From positions 42,933,428 to 42,997,427 of the forward strand of contig CM059189.1 of the NCBI GenBank assembly GCA_030323885.1: a stretch of DNA of 64,000 nucleotides, written 5' to 3'. The translations under genes and the position numbers were made by a program. Below, piece after piece: positions 1 through 10,187 of the stretch (position 1 is the stretch's first letter; each line of letters opens with the position of its first letter). Below the pieces are notes generated by a model. It was not told where the DNA came from. It did not search any database and was given only the letters and a program-made list of their open reading frames with translations. The DNA comes from Branchipolynoe longqiensis. Taxonomy: Eukaryota; Annelida; Polychaeta; Phyllodocida; Polynoidae.

Positions 1-49
1 CGCACACACTCATTATCTTACAATTACCATGTAAACTCAAGTTGAAAAC

Positions 50-1940
50 ACAAATTCATATTGGGTAAAGGTGACTGAGGGCTTGAGACAGGATCTCGAC
101 CAGGTCCTACTAAGTGCAGCTTCAAATACAGACATTGTTGAGGACAGTTGGAATGCATTTGAAAAAACCCTCATGGAAAAATGCAAACAGCACATACCCA
201 TGTCATCTGGCAAAATGAATAATGGCAGACCACGGCCAGAATGGATGAATGACTAAGTCAAGCAGAAGATCAGCTTGAAACAACAGGCATATGCAGTGAA
301 GAGACATTCGGGCACAGATAGTGACAGAATTCGATATGTAAAGCTATGTAACCAAGTAAAGTGAGAATGTAGGAAAGCAAAGAGAGAGCATGAGAAAAAC
401 ATAGCCAAAAATGGCAAAGAGAACCCAAAAGCCTTCTATAAATATGATAGGAGTAAACTCAAAGTACACATTCCAGTTGGAGATTTGAGGCGGGATGATG
501 GGACCATTGCACAAAAGGATATCGACAAAGCTGATACGTTGAACACCAGATTCTTCACACAAGACATATCATATATATACCAATGTTTGAGGACCGACTC
601 TTTTGTGCCCCCCTGACCAACATAAATATTGCACCATCTGATCTCAAGAAAAAATTATGCAATCTTAATGCATCTAAGGCAGCAGGTCCTGACGGAATAT
701 ACCCGCGTATATTGAAGGGGCTACACAACGAGCTTATTGAACCACTTAGACACATTTTCAAAAAATCACTAAACCCAAAAAAACTTCCTCACCCATGGAA
801 GGATGGACATGTGTCTGCCATCTTCAAAAAGGGTAACAGAAGTGATCAGGAAACTATAGGCCAATCAGTCTAACAGCTGTGGTGTGTAGGTTGCTGGAAT
901 CAATAATAAGAGATTCTATCATGGCTCATCTTGTCGAAAACAACCTCCTATCAACACAGTAGCATGGCTTTGTGCAAGGAAGATCTTGTATGACCCAACT
1001 ATTAGCATGTGTGGATGAGTGGACCCGTGTTATTGATGACTTTGGAGATCAGGATGCTATTTATCTAAATTTCCAAAAAGCATTCGACACTGTTCCACAC
1101 CAGCGACTGCTAAAATAATTGCACGGCTATGGCATAAGAGGAGATGTCCTACACTGGATAAAGGATTTTCTGAGTCACAGAAGACAGCGGGTCATTGTAA
1201 ATGGCAAACCATCAGGATGGTGCTCGGTGAAAAGCGGAATACCTCAGGGCAGCGTGCTTGGACCAGTCTTATTTGTGATATATATCAATCACTTACCAGA
1301 AGTTGTACATTCTATGGTTCAAATGTTTGCTGATGATACCAAAGTATTCCGCCGTATGGAGAAAGGTAGTGACTCAGGGGACTTGCAGAAGGACCTCAAC
1401 AACATGCAGAAGTTGTCAAGTGATTGGCAGCTGAAGTTTAATGCTCCAAAATGCAAAGTGATGCATTTAGGGGGCAAAAACAGCAAGCACATCTATGTAA
1501 TGAACGATGGTGTGAATAATGTTCCGCTCTCCGAAACAATGATAGAAAAGGACTTGGGTGTCAGAGTGGACAACAAACTGACATTCAGCGACCACATCCA
1601 GGAAGCCGCCAACAGAGCAAATGGAATACTGGCCATCATTCGAAGATCATACACATACCTAGACGAGGATGTTGTGCGCAGACTGTACACATCCCTTGCA
1701 CGTCCACTTTTGGAATATGGAAATATTGTGTGGTCACCACTCTACAGGAAGGATGCTGAGTCAATTGAGAAGATACAAAGAAGGGCAACGAAGCTTGTAC
1801 ATGGATTCGATGAAATACCCTATGAACAACGTATGCGTCATTTGAAGATCCCAAGCATGTACTACAGACGTCTGTAGTACATGCTTGGGGGGATATGATT
1901 GCCGGGGGGATATGATTGAAGTATTCAAATATCTCCATGG
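50..1940 (+). pseudogene. CR1/L2-like LINE, broken endonuclease-RT ORF (first part)
   Basis: This is a remnant of a non-LTR retrotransposon reverse transcriptase. Visible pieces are the linker before RT (71-256), the RT start with SKAAGPDGIYPRIL (about 583-873), and the RT palm to thumb (1119-1877) with SGIPQGSVLGPVLF and the catalytic FADDTK. Stops interrupt it at about 254, 360, 961 (a Gln codon turned TAG) and 1117, and there is a frame slip near 850. Near 1868-1915 a short duplication (TTGGGGGGATATGATTG, then GGGGGATATGATTG) shifts frame before the coding trace resumes as RGDMIEVFKYLHG. The endonuclease domain is missing, so the copy is 5' truncated or runs off the window. The coding trace continues at about 2300 after a SINE insertion. 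It is dead. Confidence 0.85.
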
Positions 1941-1944
1941 TCGT

Positions 1945-2256
1945 GGCGCTCTCTGTGGCGGAGTGGTTAGAGTGTCCGACTTTTTTCTAGGTCAGACTCC
2001 TAATCTGAGGGTCGGCAGTTCGATTCCCCGTGCCCCAGCTCTGCCAATTTGGATTTCCACCGCTGTGTATAACTTACAGTGTCATCAAAGGCCGGTTGCT
2101 CTCATACCATGTCTATGTGGTGTGGGAGGTTAAAAATCCCTTGGGTCGGTAAAAGTGTAGGCTCGAGCTTTCTATCGACCAGCAGTGGAGTGGGGAAGAC
2201 CAGTCGTCTGTGACTGGGATTTCCCCTGCTTGGGATAACTAATGTACCAAAAAAAA
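1945..2256 (+). mobile_element. tRNA-derived SINE (family S2) inserted in LINE
   Basis: The head resembles a tRNA with a long variable arm. It has an A-box-like GTGGCGGAGTGGTTAGAG and a B-box-like GGCAGTTCGATTCCCC, followed by a body with ACCATGTCTATGTG and GGTCGGTAAAAGTGTAGGCT and an A-rich tail at 2249-2257. It splits the LINE coding trace. Related copies lie at 30160-30478 and 51465-51770 (minus), with a partial copy at 41877-42125. Confidence 0.8.
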
Positions 2257-2258
2257 AT

Positions 2259-2580
2259 GGGAGACAAATAAGTGTTCACACTTCCTGTCTACCATTCGCT
2301 ATATGTATCTACAAGACAGGCAGCCCCCTTATCAGAGACTCCAACACCAGTACCAGGGGACACTCCCTGAAGCTGAGGAAGCGGTACTCCAGACTGGACC
2401 TGCGACACAACTTTTTCGGCTTTAGGGTGCTTGACCTGTGGAATGACCTGCCGGAGAGTGTCGTAACAGCAGAATCGGTGAACTGTTTCAAGTCCCGACT
2501 GGATGCATACTGGTCAAGCATTACATATAGTGATATAGTGATTGGTAGACAGGAAGTGTGAACACTTATTTGTCTCTCAT
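2259..2580. repeat. Inverted repeat, arms of about 38 bp, around a LINE tail
   Basis: Positions 2259-2296 (core AGACAAATAAGTGTTCACAC) recur as the reverse complement at 2541-2580 with only a few mismatches. The 245-bp loop contains the LINE C-terminal coding trace. The arrangement could come from two elements of opposite orientation meeting, or from a foldback event. Seen directly; the origin is not clear. Confidence 0.75.
2300..2560 (+). pseudogene. CR1/L2-like LINE, C-terminal end of ORF2 (second part)
   Basis: This continues the LINE that starts at about 50, after the SINE. The frame reads GSPLIRDSNTSTRGHSLKL and FFGFRVLDLWNDLPESVV, the usual conserved C-terminal block of CR1/L2-type ORF2. 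It ends at about 2560 next to the 3' end of the opposite-strand LINE at 2590-6700. Confidence 0.8.
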
Positions 2581-2620
2581 TTTTGCTTGAGTGCAAGTAA
2601 TTAGCAGCACAAGGAATAAA

Positions 2621-5557
2621 TTAGTAGCATGTGGTGAATAAGTGGTCAAATTTCCCTATATCATCAGCCCATGCTTTTTCTAATCGGTTCTTGAATGAAT
2701 TTATTGAGCCGGCATCTATAACATTTTGTGGGAGACTATTCCATATATTTATGATCCTGTTTGAGAAACTGTGTTGCCTTAATTTTGAAACGGCTCTGGG
2801 TTTTACTAATTTGAGAGTATGGCCCCGGCTGCCTTCTCTTTTATTCAAGGTGAAAAATTGGTTCATATCTATTTTATCAAAACCTTTCATAATTTTAAAT
2901 ACTTCAATTATGTCACTTCTTTTCCTTCTGTAGGAAAGAGTAGGAAGTTTCAATTTCCTGAGCCTTTGTTCATAGGGTATGTCCTTTATAACTGCAACTA
3001 GTTTCGTTGCACGTCTCTGAACCTTTTCGATCTCCAGAATATCTTTCCGAAAAATTGGGCTCCAAATTTGTGGACAGTATTCCAAAATTGGCCTAACAAG
3101 AGACTTAAATAGAATGAGAAAATTGTTCTTGTTGAGGTGATGGAAGGTTCTTTTAATTATTCCTACTCTCTGGTTCGCATTTGAGATGATAGTCCTCATG
3201 TGTTTCTGAAAGGAGAGTTGGGAGTCGAAGGCTACACCCAAGTCCTTTTCATAGCTATCTTGTTGCAGGACAGTGTTCTGCATAATATAGGCATAATGAG
3301 GATTATTTTTCCCGTAATGAATAATTTTGCACTTCTTTTCATTGAAGGGCAATTGCCATTTCTCAGACCATTGTGAGAGTTTCAGAATATCCTCTTGTAA
3401 GAGATTTTTATCTCTTACGTCTTTTATTGCTCGAAAGACCTTTGTGTCATCCGCAAATATTTTTAGGTTTGATGAGACACTGCCTGGCAGGTCATTTATA
3501 AATATTATAAAGAATATTGGTCCTAGCACACTTCCCTGAGGTATTCCTGAGGTGACATTCTTAAAGGAAGATTTTTTATTACCTACAACTACCCTTTGCT
3601 TTCTCTCAGACAGGAAGTCCTGTATCCATTCAGAAATTGATCCGGATATTCCCAGAGCTTTGACTTTGTTTAATAGTCTTTTGAGGGGCACACTATCAAA
3701 GGCTTTGGAGAAGTCCAGATAGACGGTGTCCCATGCCAGGCCATGATCCAGCCAGTCAGTCCAAATTTCCATCACTTCTAGTAGTTGTGACAGACAAGAT
3801 TTTCCTCCAGTGAATCTGTGTTGGTCTGGAGATATCAATCCTAGTTTTTCCAAGTGTTCTACGACACAGTCTCGGATTATTCTTTCTAGCATTTTACAGC
3901 ATAGGGAGGTTAAACTCACAGGTCTGTAATTTGATGCCAGGCATTTTGGTCCCTTTTTATGCAGGGGTTTTACCTCAGCATCTTTCCATTGTTTGGGTAT
4001 TTTCCGTTCAAATAGGCTTTTACGGAATAGAGATGTCAAAATAGGTCCAATTTGCTCAGAACACTCTTTGATGATTTTTGCATGGATTCCATCTGGCCCA
4101 GGTGCCTTGGAGACATTTAGTTTTTCAATTAATTTGTCAACTTTATCGTCTGTTATGTCAACATCACTGATGAATTCTGTGACTCCTGAATCTGGAGAGG
4201 GTGGGATATTATTCGTATTTTCATTGGTAAACACACTGACGAAGAACTCATTGAGTAGTTCAGCTTTGCCTTCATCGTCTACGATTAGTTCGTCATCACT
4301 ATTGGCTAGAGCTGGTATGCCATTGCCATTTTTTGATTTATGTGAAGCATAACTCCAGAAATTTTTTGGGTTATTTTTAATGTCTTGGACAATTTTGTCC
4401 TCAAAAGTCTCTTTGTGTCCACTGACAATGTCATTTGCGGCATTCCTAGCGATAGTGTATTTTTCCCAATTTTCCAATGTCTTATTATTGAAGTAGACAT
4501 TCCATGCTTTGTTTTTCAATTTTCTGGCAGTGGTAATATCCCTGGAGTACCAAGGAGGTTGTTTCCTGGTTGTGAATTTTCTTAGTGGTACTTGCCTTTT
4601 GATAGCACCTGATAGCACATTTTGAAACAGGTCCCAGCACTCTTGCACATTTTTCTCCTTAAATTTATTTAGCAAGTCATGGGACATGATATCATTACTC
4701 ATGGCAATGTAATCCCCTCTATAATATGAGTATCTTAGTGGGATGGTCTCATTTTCTGTTTTAACATCGATTTTGAAGGATATGACAGCATGGTCACTCT
4801 TTCCGATCGGGGCACCTATCCTGATGTTATGTATGAGATTATCCTTATTGGAAATGACCCAGTCCAAGGGATTTGGGGTCTCATTTCCTCGGAACCTGGT
4901 TGGTTCCTGAATAAATTGTTGCAGGAAACAGTCATTTAGGTGGTCGAAAATAATCCGCGCATAATGGTCATCACGGCAATGTAAGATGCCAGAGGCCCAG
5001 TCGATTTCTTTTAAGTTAAAATCCCCAACGATAACCAGGTTATCATGTTTCATTTCTCTTACCTCATTGACTAATTCTAGAAGAGCATTATTGTTTTGCT
5101 CATTGCTAGATGGGCTACGGTAAATACATCCTAAAATGGTTATGACTCCTTCAGGAAGAATTTCGCACCAAATTGATTCGTCAAAAACTGTTTTTGGTGT
5201 GAAATGAGTTGCTATCAAATGATTTGCAACGTACATTATCGTACCTCTTTTCTCTAAAGAGTTGGTAAGTAGATAATATCCATTTATTTCCAAGCTTATT
5301 TTACTGATCTCGTATAATCTATTTTTTGGACATACTTCGTTGACGCATATTATGTCAGGTCTCACTGAACTGATTTCAACTTCCAGTAATGACTTTTTAG
5401 TGCTAGTTAAGACATCTATGTTGGTGTACTTAACTTCTAAGGTTTTTATTTTGTTTACTATTCTATGATCTATTTTGCCTGACCTGGCTTTCTTATTTTT
5501 AATTCTTTCATGTTCCAGTGAGGACCCCGGACCTTGTATATCCAGTTTTTTGACCGA
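2621..5557 (-). CDS. LINE ORF2: AP-type endonuclease and reverse transcriptase
   Basis: The polyprotein nicks target DNA and primes reverse transcription. The N-terminal endonuclease shows RPDIICVNEVC, VIVGDFNLKEIDW and KSDHAVISF, the E, D/N and SDH catalytic motifs. The RT shows SKAPGPDGIHAKII, YLDFSKAFDSV, SGIPQGSVLGPIFF and KIFADDTKVF. The C-terminal block is IINIWNSLPQNVI, with the stop at 2621-2623. The coordinates give the open frame, which runs from just after a TGA at 5558-5560. The first in-frame ATG lies only inside the endonuclease, after conserved residues, so the real start is not a normal ATG. The frame is -1 relative to ORF1 and overlaps its last 88 nt. Family assignment among CR1, L2 and relatives is uncertain. 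Confidence 0.9.
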   Translation of the reverse strand, partial: SVKKLDIQGPGSSLEHERIKNKKARSGKIDHRIVNKIKTLEVKYTNIDVLTSTKKSLLEVEISSVRPDIICVNEVCPKNRLYEISKISLEINGYYLLTNSLEKRGTIMYVANHLIATHFTPKTVFDESIWCEILPEGVITILGCIYRSPSSNEQNNNALLELVNEVREMKHDNLVIVGDFNLKEIDWASGILHCRDDHYARIIFDHLNDCFLQQFIQEPTRFRGNETPNPLDWVISNKDNLIHNIRIGAPIGKSDHAVISFKIDVKTENETIPLRYSYYRGDYIAMSNDIMSHDLLNKFKEKNVQECWDLFQNVLSGAIKRQVPLRKFTTRKQPPWYSRDITTARKLKNKAWNVYFNNKTLENWEKYTIARNAANDIVSGHKETFEDKIVQDIKNNPKNFWSYASHKSKNGNGIPALANSDDELIVDDEGKAELLNEFFVSVFTNENTNNIPPSPDSGVTEFISDVDITDDKVDKLIEKLNVSKAPGPDGIHAKIIKECSEQIGPILTSLFRKSLFERKIPKQWKDAEVKPLHKKGPKCLASNYRPVSLTSLCCKMLERIIRDCVVEHLEKLGLISPDQHRFTGGKSCLSQLLEVMEIWTDWLDHGLAWDTVYLDFSKAFDSVPLKRLLNKVKALGISGSISEWIQDFLSERKQRVVVGNKKSSFKNVTSGIPQGSVLGPIFFIIFINDLPGSVSSNLKIFADDTKVFRAIKDVRDKNLLQEDILKLSQWSEKWQLPFNEKKCKIIHYGKNNPHYAYIMQNTVLQQDSYEKDLGVAFDSQLSFQKHMRTIISNANQRVGIIKRTFHHLNKNNFLILFKSLVRPILEYCPQIWSPIFRKDILEIEKVQRRATKLVAVIKDIPYEQRLRKLKLPTLSYRRKRSDIIEVFKIMKGFDKIDMNQFFTLNKREGSRGHTLKLVKPRAVSKLRQHSFSNRIINIWNSLPQNVIDAGSINSFKNRLEKAWADDIGKFDHLFTTCY

Positions 5558-6633
5558 TCAGTATTTTCTTTAGCAGCTTGTACATGTTCGCTAAGAGTTT
5601 TACGATCTTCTTTGTCGAGATCATAACATACTCCTAAGTTCTTTACTTTATCGGGAGCATCCTTGAGTTTGTTCAAGTTGCTCATAACAGACTCCTGTGT
5701 TTCAACTGAGTCAAATATAACTTTGAGAGGTCTGTTTAATTTCTGACCCTCCTTATATTGGCCGAGTCGGTATGCGTTTTTTGGTCGCGCTTCTATGCCG
5801 ATGGCTTGTAGCAAATCGTCTACCAACCCTAGATCATGGGTTTTCCTGGCTGTTGATTCACTACTGATTTTTTCAGGTGCCCTGTGAATGATTATGTTCA
5901 CGGCCCTCTCTTGGCGATTTTTTTCGGTCGCTTTCTCCGCGACTTTTTGAGCCACAATGGCTTTTTTCACAACTGCCTCTATGGGGCTGGATTTTTTTGT
6001 TGTCTCTTTTTGTTCCCCTGGCATGCTGCTTCGAGCTACATCAGACCAGAGTTTTGTTATATTTTTCTCGACGGACATGTTTACGTCCGCCTTCAGTTCA
6101 CCGAAGCACTGCTTTATTAGAGTCGGCAGCACCTCTACCATCGACTTAGATACTTGGGCTTGGATGGATGATTCCAAGTCCTCTATTTTCTTTGCCATTG
6201 TGTTTAGGTCAGGTTGGGGTTGTTTCTGGCCAACTAGACTTTCTTTAGCTTTGAGCAGCAGTGTTTTTGCCGATTGCTCACAATAGCTGCATGCCCAGAA
6301 GATGCTTTTTTTTTTTAGGAACACTACCTCTTCTTTGCTGAGTTTTGTGCAAGTGTTGCACATCCATTTATAGCAGAAATTGCATTCTACCCATGTTCCC
6401 TTTGAATTTGTTGTGCTGCACTCTCTACAGCAGGAAGACTGTGTAGGTGTAGAGTCACATTTGCTTAGCATGTCACTGTTTTGTAAGTCGCTGTTTGTGA
6501 CAGCATTTTGTTTGTCACTGTCACTAGTGTCAGTGATAGCGATTTCAATGGCTTCACTAGGAGCATTGTCATCTGGCGGTTTTCCAATTTTTGGGCCATC
6601 TTTTTTGTCCTTTCTCGCTGCCAGTCTCCCCAT
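5470..6633 (-). CDS. LINE ORF1: PHD/RING-like zinc finger nucleic-acid binding protein
   Basis: This 387-residue ORF1 lies upstream of ORF2. A cysteine cluster at about residues 69-118 has four CxxC pairs (CREC, CNFC, CNTC, CSYC) with WVECNFCYKWMC, resembling PHD or RING-like fingers found in ORF1 of many invertebrate CR1-type LINEs. A helical, probably coiled-coil stretch follows (about 145-180), then a C-terminal region beginning NIIIHRAPEK that resembles the RRM/C-terminal part of ORF1 proteins. The N-terminus is basic (RLAARKDKKDG). It ends in GQAK-stop, overlapping the ORF2 frame. Its likely role is RNA binding in the LINE RNP, by family inference. Confidence 0.85.
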   Translation of the reverse strand: MGRLAARKDKKDGPKIGKPPDDNAPSEAIEIAITDTSDSDKQNAVTNSDLQNSDMLSKCDSTPTQSSCCRECSTTNSKGTWVECNFCYKWMCNTCTKLSKEEVVFLKKKSIFWACSYCEQSAKTLLLKAKESLVGQKQPQPDLNTMAKKIEDLESSIQAQVSKSMVEVLPTLIKQCFGELKADVNMSVEKNITKLWSDVARSSMPGEQKETTKKSSPIEAVVKKAIVAQKVAEKATEKNRQERAVNIIIHRAPEKISSESTARKTHDLGLVDDLLQAIGIEARPKNAYRLGQYKEGQKLNRPLKVIFDSVETQESVMSNLNKLKDAPDKVKNLGVCYDLDKEDRKTLSEHVQAAKENTDRSKNWIYKVRGPHWNMKELKIRKPGQAK

Positions 6634-6772
6634 ACTTTCTACTCCCTTGTTCAGTCTTCTACTCCCTTGTTCTTGGGCCCTGTGACAGGTCCAAGGCCTA
6701 TTATACTATTATAGCTGTATCCTATTGATTGATGATTGCTTGATTGATACCGCGTATATGGAATCTTAGCTT

Positions 6773-6893
6773 TACTGGGGTCGGGTCGTTTTGCACACAG
6801 CACGTGTTTTTGTCAACTCCCCTCGCGGTGTTCGATTTGAAATTCTAGCAACTCAGGTGACCCGAATCTTAATCGATCACGCCCGGAGAAGTT
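6773..6893 (-). mobile_element. Fragment of AATCGATTAA-ended MITE (family P)
   Basis: It carries GGGGTCGGGTCGTTTTGCAC, CTCGCGGTGTTCGATTTG and a terminal TTAATCGATCACGCCC. These match the longer copies at 8791-9251, 9282-9714 and 58787-59238. Only one end is present. Confidence 0.7.
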
Positions 6894-7570
6894 CAAGTTC
6901 AAGTTAGATATTACTAACGTAAAACTAAACGAACAATTTATGTACAAGTAGGCCTACTTTGATCTAGGTTCGAAAATAATATGTATGCCTACATATAGCC
7001 TAGTTCATTGAGTAAGTTCACTTCAATTTTATTCAGTGGACATGACACTTTGATCAGATGTAAATAATAGACTCCCGATTTGGTAAGCAAGAAACTATTA
7101 TCCATGTTTTCTAATTAACTAGCATGGTTTTGACTTTTGCTATGAATACGCATGTGGGGATCAGAAGTTTAGAAATTTGTTCGACCCATAAATAACAACA
7201 AAAGACAATGCATTTTAAACCCAACACCAAATCCGAATCGCTAAAGTTCCAAATGCATAAAATGACAGAGGAAGTATTAAGCATGTGGCCACTGGTTCCT
7301 TATTGAAGCACGCGGGCGTCGTAACAAGCAAATAGAATGTTGGCGGAGGTAAATATTGACGTCGAACTTTGCGCCTGCTCTGGAACTGTGTCATAAATAT
7401 GTGTTATGCAATAGCACACCAATAGGTATCTGCTGCATAATATACAAGTAAGTAACCCTTTTCGCGTTGACCGTATCATATATGCAAAACAAAGTATGGA
7501 AGAAGGGTAATTTTGACAATAGACTTAAAATCTGCCCATTATCGCTCACTTGTATAATCAGCGATCACTT
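6894..7570. other. Unassigned AT-rich stretch
   Basis: No coding trace, repeat pair or RNA gene was recognised here on either strand. Confidence 0.5.
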
Positions 7571-7584
7571 CGGCCGTAATCGAT

Positions 7585-8315
7585 AGACTACATCACAGTT
7601 CCAGTGGCGCGGTGCATTGTGGGATGCATCAGAGCAAAACAAAGGCGCCAGAAGCACATGGCACATGCTAATACACTGGGTGCAGCTATGAAATGTGCTA
7701 GTTTCAGCTCTTCTTTGAAACATAGAATACCAACTAAACAAATATATATAATAAATTAAGATATTAATCTTTTATCCAGCATTGCATTTACATCAATATA
7801 ATCAGCACATCTTATGCCAGGTGCATTTAGATTTAGACAAATCTATTATCGAGGTACTCAGACTAGTGTTAGAGCCATAGCCAGAGTCAGTTTGATTTAT
7901 TTTATTCATGTTTTTATTTATATTCTATGGTTAATGCCATATGTAGAAATAGAAAATGACTAGTGTTAATCAGATATTGGTTATATATTTCTTTGAAACA
8001 AGTTTTTGTTGACACATTTGACATTTTAATATTTAGACCAAGAATTACTTCTGGCTAATCAATGATGATGTAAACATCAGCCTGAAGTGACTGAAATTGT
8101 ATGTTTCTTAGCTCAAAATGCTTAATTATGGAGAGTTGTAGCTTAAACATATTCATTATATTATTATATTGCTTCCTTCCGTCCATTTTTGTGCCAAATT
8201 GTTATAAATTGCCAGTTTTGTCCTACGCGTATCGGCAAACTCAATGGCCGTATGCCTTTGCTTTACTCCTGGCGCCATTTTCAGCGCATGCGCAGTCGGA
8301 ACCGTGATGTAGTCT
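7585..8315 (-). mobile_element. 731-bp MITE with AGACTACATCAC termini (family M)
   Basis: The ends are inverted: AGACTACATCACAGTTCC at the left and GGAACCGTGATGTAGTCT at the right. Two more copies lie on the other strand at 23807-24516 and 60973-61718. It has no ORF. It is inserted in a family P end: the flanks CCGTAATCGAT and ATTAACACGACC rejoin to the family P terminus if an AT target duplication is removed. Confidence 0.85.
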
Positions 8316-8411
8316 ATTAACACGACCGGTGTTGCTGTTTCAGCAGACACCAGTTTGCGAGGGACACATCGCTTCTGCGCATGCGTCAAAATCGAACAGC
8401 ATCATCACTAA

Positions 8412-8790
8412 CCTTATAAATTTAATATAATGTTTTTGGTAAAGATGTTTTCTATATGTGTACCAAGCGATTTTTTTCTAGGTGGTGTGGTTTTAGAGAT
8501 ATTTCACTTTTGCTGTATTTTCTGTATGAAGATTGCTCACGACCATTAACAAGGCTTTGAGTTTGAAGGTACGCGCAGTGCAAAACATTAGGTTTATTCA
8601 AAATTAATAGAAATCCAGAACCCTACCCTTATCAATTTAATATAATCTTTTTGGTACACATGTTTTCTATATGTGTACCAAGGGATTTGTTTTTAGGTGG
8701 TGTGGTTGTAGAGATATTTCACTTCTTCTGTATGAAGATTTGCTCACGGCCATTGACAATGCATTTGAATGGAAGTGTCCCCCGCAAACT
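8412..8790 (+). repeat. Satellite-like units of about 205-220 bp (1.5 copies)
   Basis: The motifs TTTCTATATGTGTACCAAG, TTTTAGAGATATTTCAC and CTGTATGAAGATTGCTCAC repeat at about 8440 and 8660. The same unit forms the three-copy array at 25490-26115. Confidence 0.75.
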
Positions 8791-9251
8791 GGGCCGTAAT
8801 CGATTAACATGACCCGGGCGACTTGGGTCACCCGAGTCGTCAGAATTTCAAATAGAACACCGCGAGTGGAGTCGACAAATACACCTGCCGTGTGCAAAAC
8901 AACCCGACCCCAGTAACCCACCTCTTGGCTGGGGTGGCTAGGAGCGATTACGTCACATTTGCACTGGTACCGTCCTGCAGGATATCTGCCACTGGTACCA
9001 GTAATACATATTTTTTGTTGGTAATAAGATAGATTAATGAAATGGAGATATCACTAAACTATGCCATCATAAAACAATTTAAATCCTATTTTGCTGTAAT
9101 TATATCGGCTATTAAAAAACAAAAAAAAGGGCCACCATTTTTTCACCCCGAGCGTGGAGAAGCGTATTCGATTATTCGACCCGAGTATGCAGGATGTGCG
9201 CATGCGCCAAAAAGTGGCTCGGGTGACCAGAGACGATTAATCGATTACGCC
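8791..9251 (+). mobile_element. MITE family P, copy 1 (AATCGATTAA ends)
   Basis: About 460 bp starting GGCCGTAATCGATTAAC and ending GATTAATCGATTACGCCC, so the tips are inverted. The interior holds two halves: ACACCGCGAGTGGAGTCGAC, and TTTCACCCCGAGCGTGGAG. No coding frame is visible. Confidence 0.85.
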
Positions 9252-9281
9252 CTGGTGTGCCGCTGAAACTGCAACACCGGT

Positions 9282-9714
9282 TGACTCGGGTCACCCAAGT
9301 CGTCAGAATTTCAAATAGAACACCGCGAGTGGAGTCGACAAATACACGTGCCGTGTGCAAAACTACCCGACCCCAGTAAGCCACCTCTTGGCTGGGGTGG
9401 CTAAGAGCGATGACATCACATTTGAACTGGTACCGTCCTGCAGGATAACAGCCACCTGTACCAGTCATACATATTTCTTGTTGGTAATAACATAGGTTAA
9501 TGAAATGGAAATATCACTAAACTATGCCATCATAAAACAATTTAAATCCTATTTTGCTGTAATTATATCGGCTATTAAAAAACAAAAAAAGGGCCACCAT
9601 TTTTTTCACCCCGAACGTGGAGAAGCGTTTTCGATTATTCGACCCGAGTCTGCAGGATTTGCGCATGCGCCAAAAAGTGGCTCGGGTGACCCGAGTCGAT
9701 TAATCGATTACGTC
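9282..9714 (+). mobile_element. MITE family P, copy 2, head-to-tail with copy 1
   Basis: It is nearly the same sequence as 8791-9251, in the same orientation, about 30 bp downstream, with the extreme left tip missing. It ends TCGATTAATCGATTACG. The pair may come from a tandem duplication rather than two insertions. Confidence 0.85.
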
Positions 9715-9719
9715 CTTCG

Positions 9720-10185
9720 AGTCCGACGCTCCGACAGTTAACTGGTAGTTCGGCCTACCCCTGCCAGGCTGGAGCAGTCTCGTCACTTGCGGTGCTGACT
9801 GCCAATAGTGGGTTGCCAAAAACTGAATGTTGCAATTTAATACTTTGTTTAGATTTACGGATGCATTAAATTTAATACTTTCTCGAACCTCTACCATCTG
9901 ATGATCTTCATGCAGCGAATTTTTAGTGTTTTGTATTATTATTGATTATACTAAGGGCCTAGGCACTTGAATAGGTAGGCCTACATCACATGAAAATTGA
10001 AAAGCTGTTGCACAGTACTGCAAATTGGTAGACATACAGAGCTCACAGAATAGATTTAAGTGGTTTTTAAATCGTGTAGATATAATTATTCGTTCCAAAG
10101 TTATCTACAATTTACTTTTCCTAGAAATCAAAATGTTGTCCTATTGGTTATAGCAATTAAGTATACATACAAACAACAAGAAATG
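9720..10185. other. Unassigned stretch
   Basis: No coding trace or repeat was recognised. Confidence 0.4.
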
Positions 10186-10187
10186 GG

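Larger units (their letters stand above)
2590..6700 (-). mobile_element. Near full-length CR1/L2-like LINE with both ORFs open
   Basis: Two long adjacent ORFs on the minus strand, a zinc-finger ORF1 and an endonuclease-RT ORF2, form a complete two-ORF non-LTR element of about 4.1 kb. The 5' leader at about 6634-6670 holds a short tandem repeat (ACAAGGGAGTAGAA twice). The 3' end lies near 2590, facing the 3' end of the broken LINE. I could not define the exact ends or a target duplication. No stop breaks either ORF, so this copy is recent compared with the others here. Confidence 0.85.

Noticed and set aside
5470..6633. Host PHD-finger gene
   Set aside because: The frame is intronless, sits directly upstream of an RT ORF and has the ORF1 layout of CR1-type LINEs.
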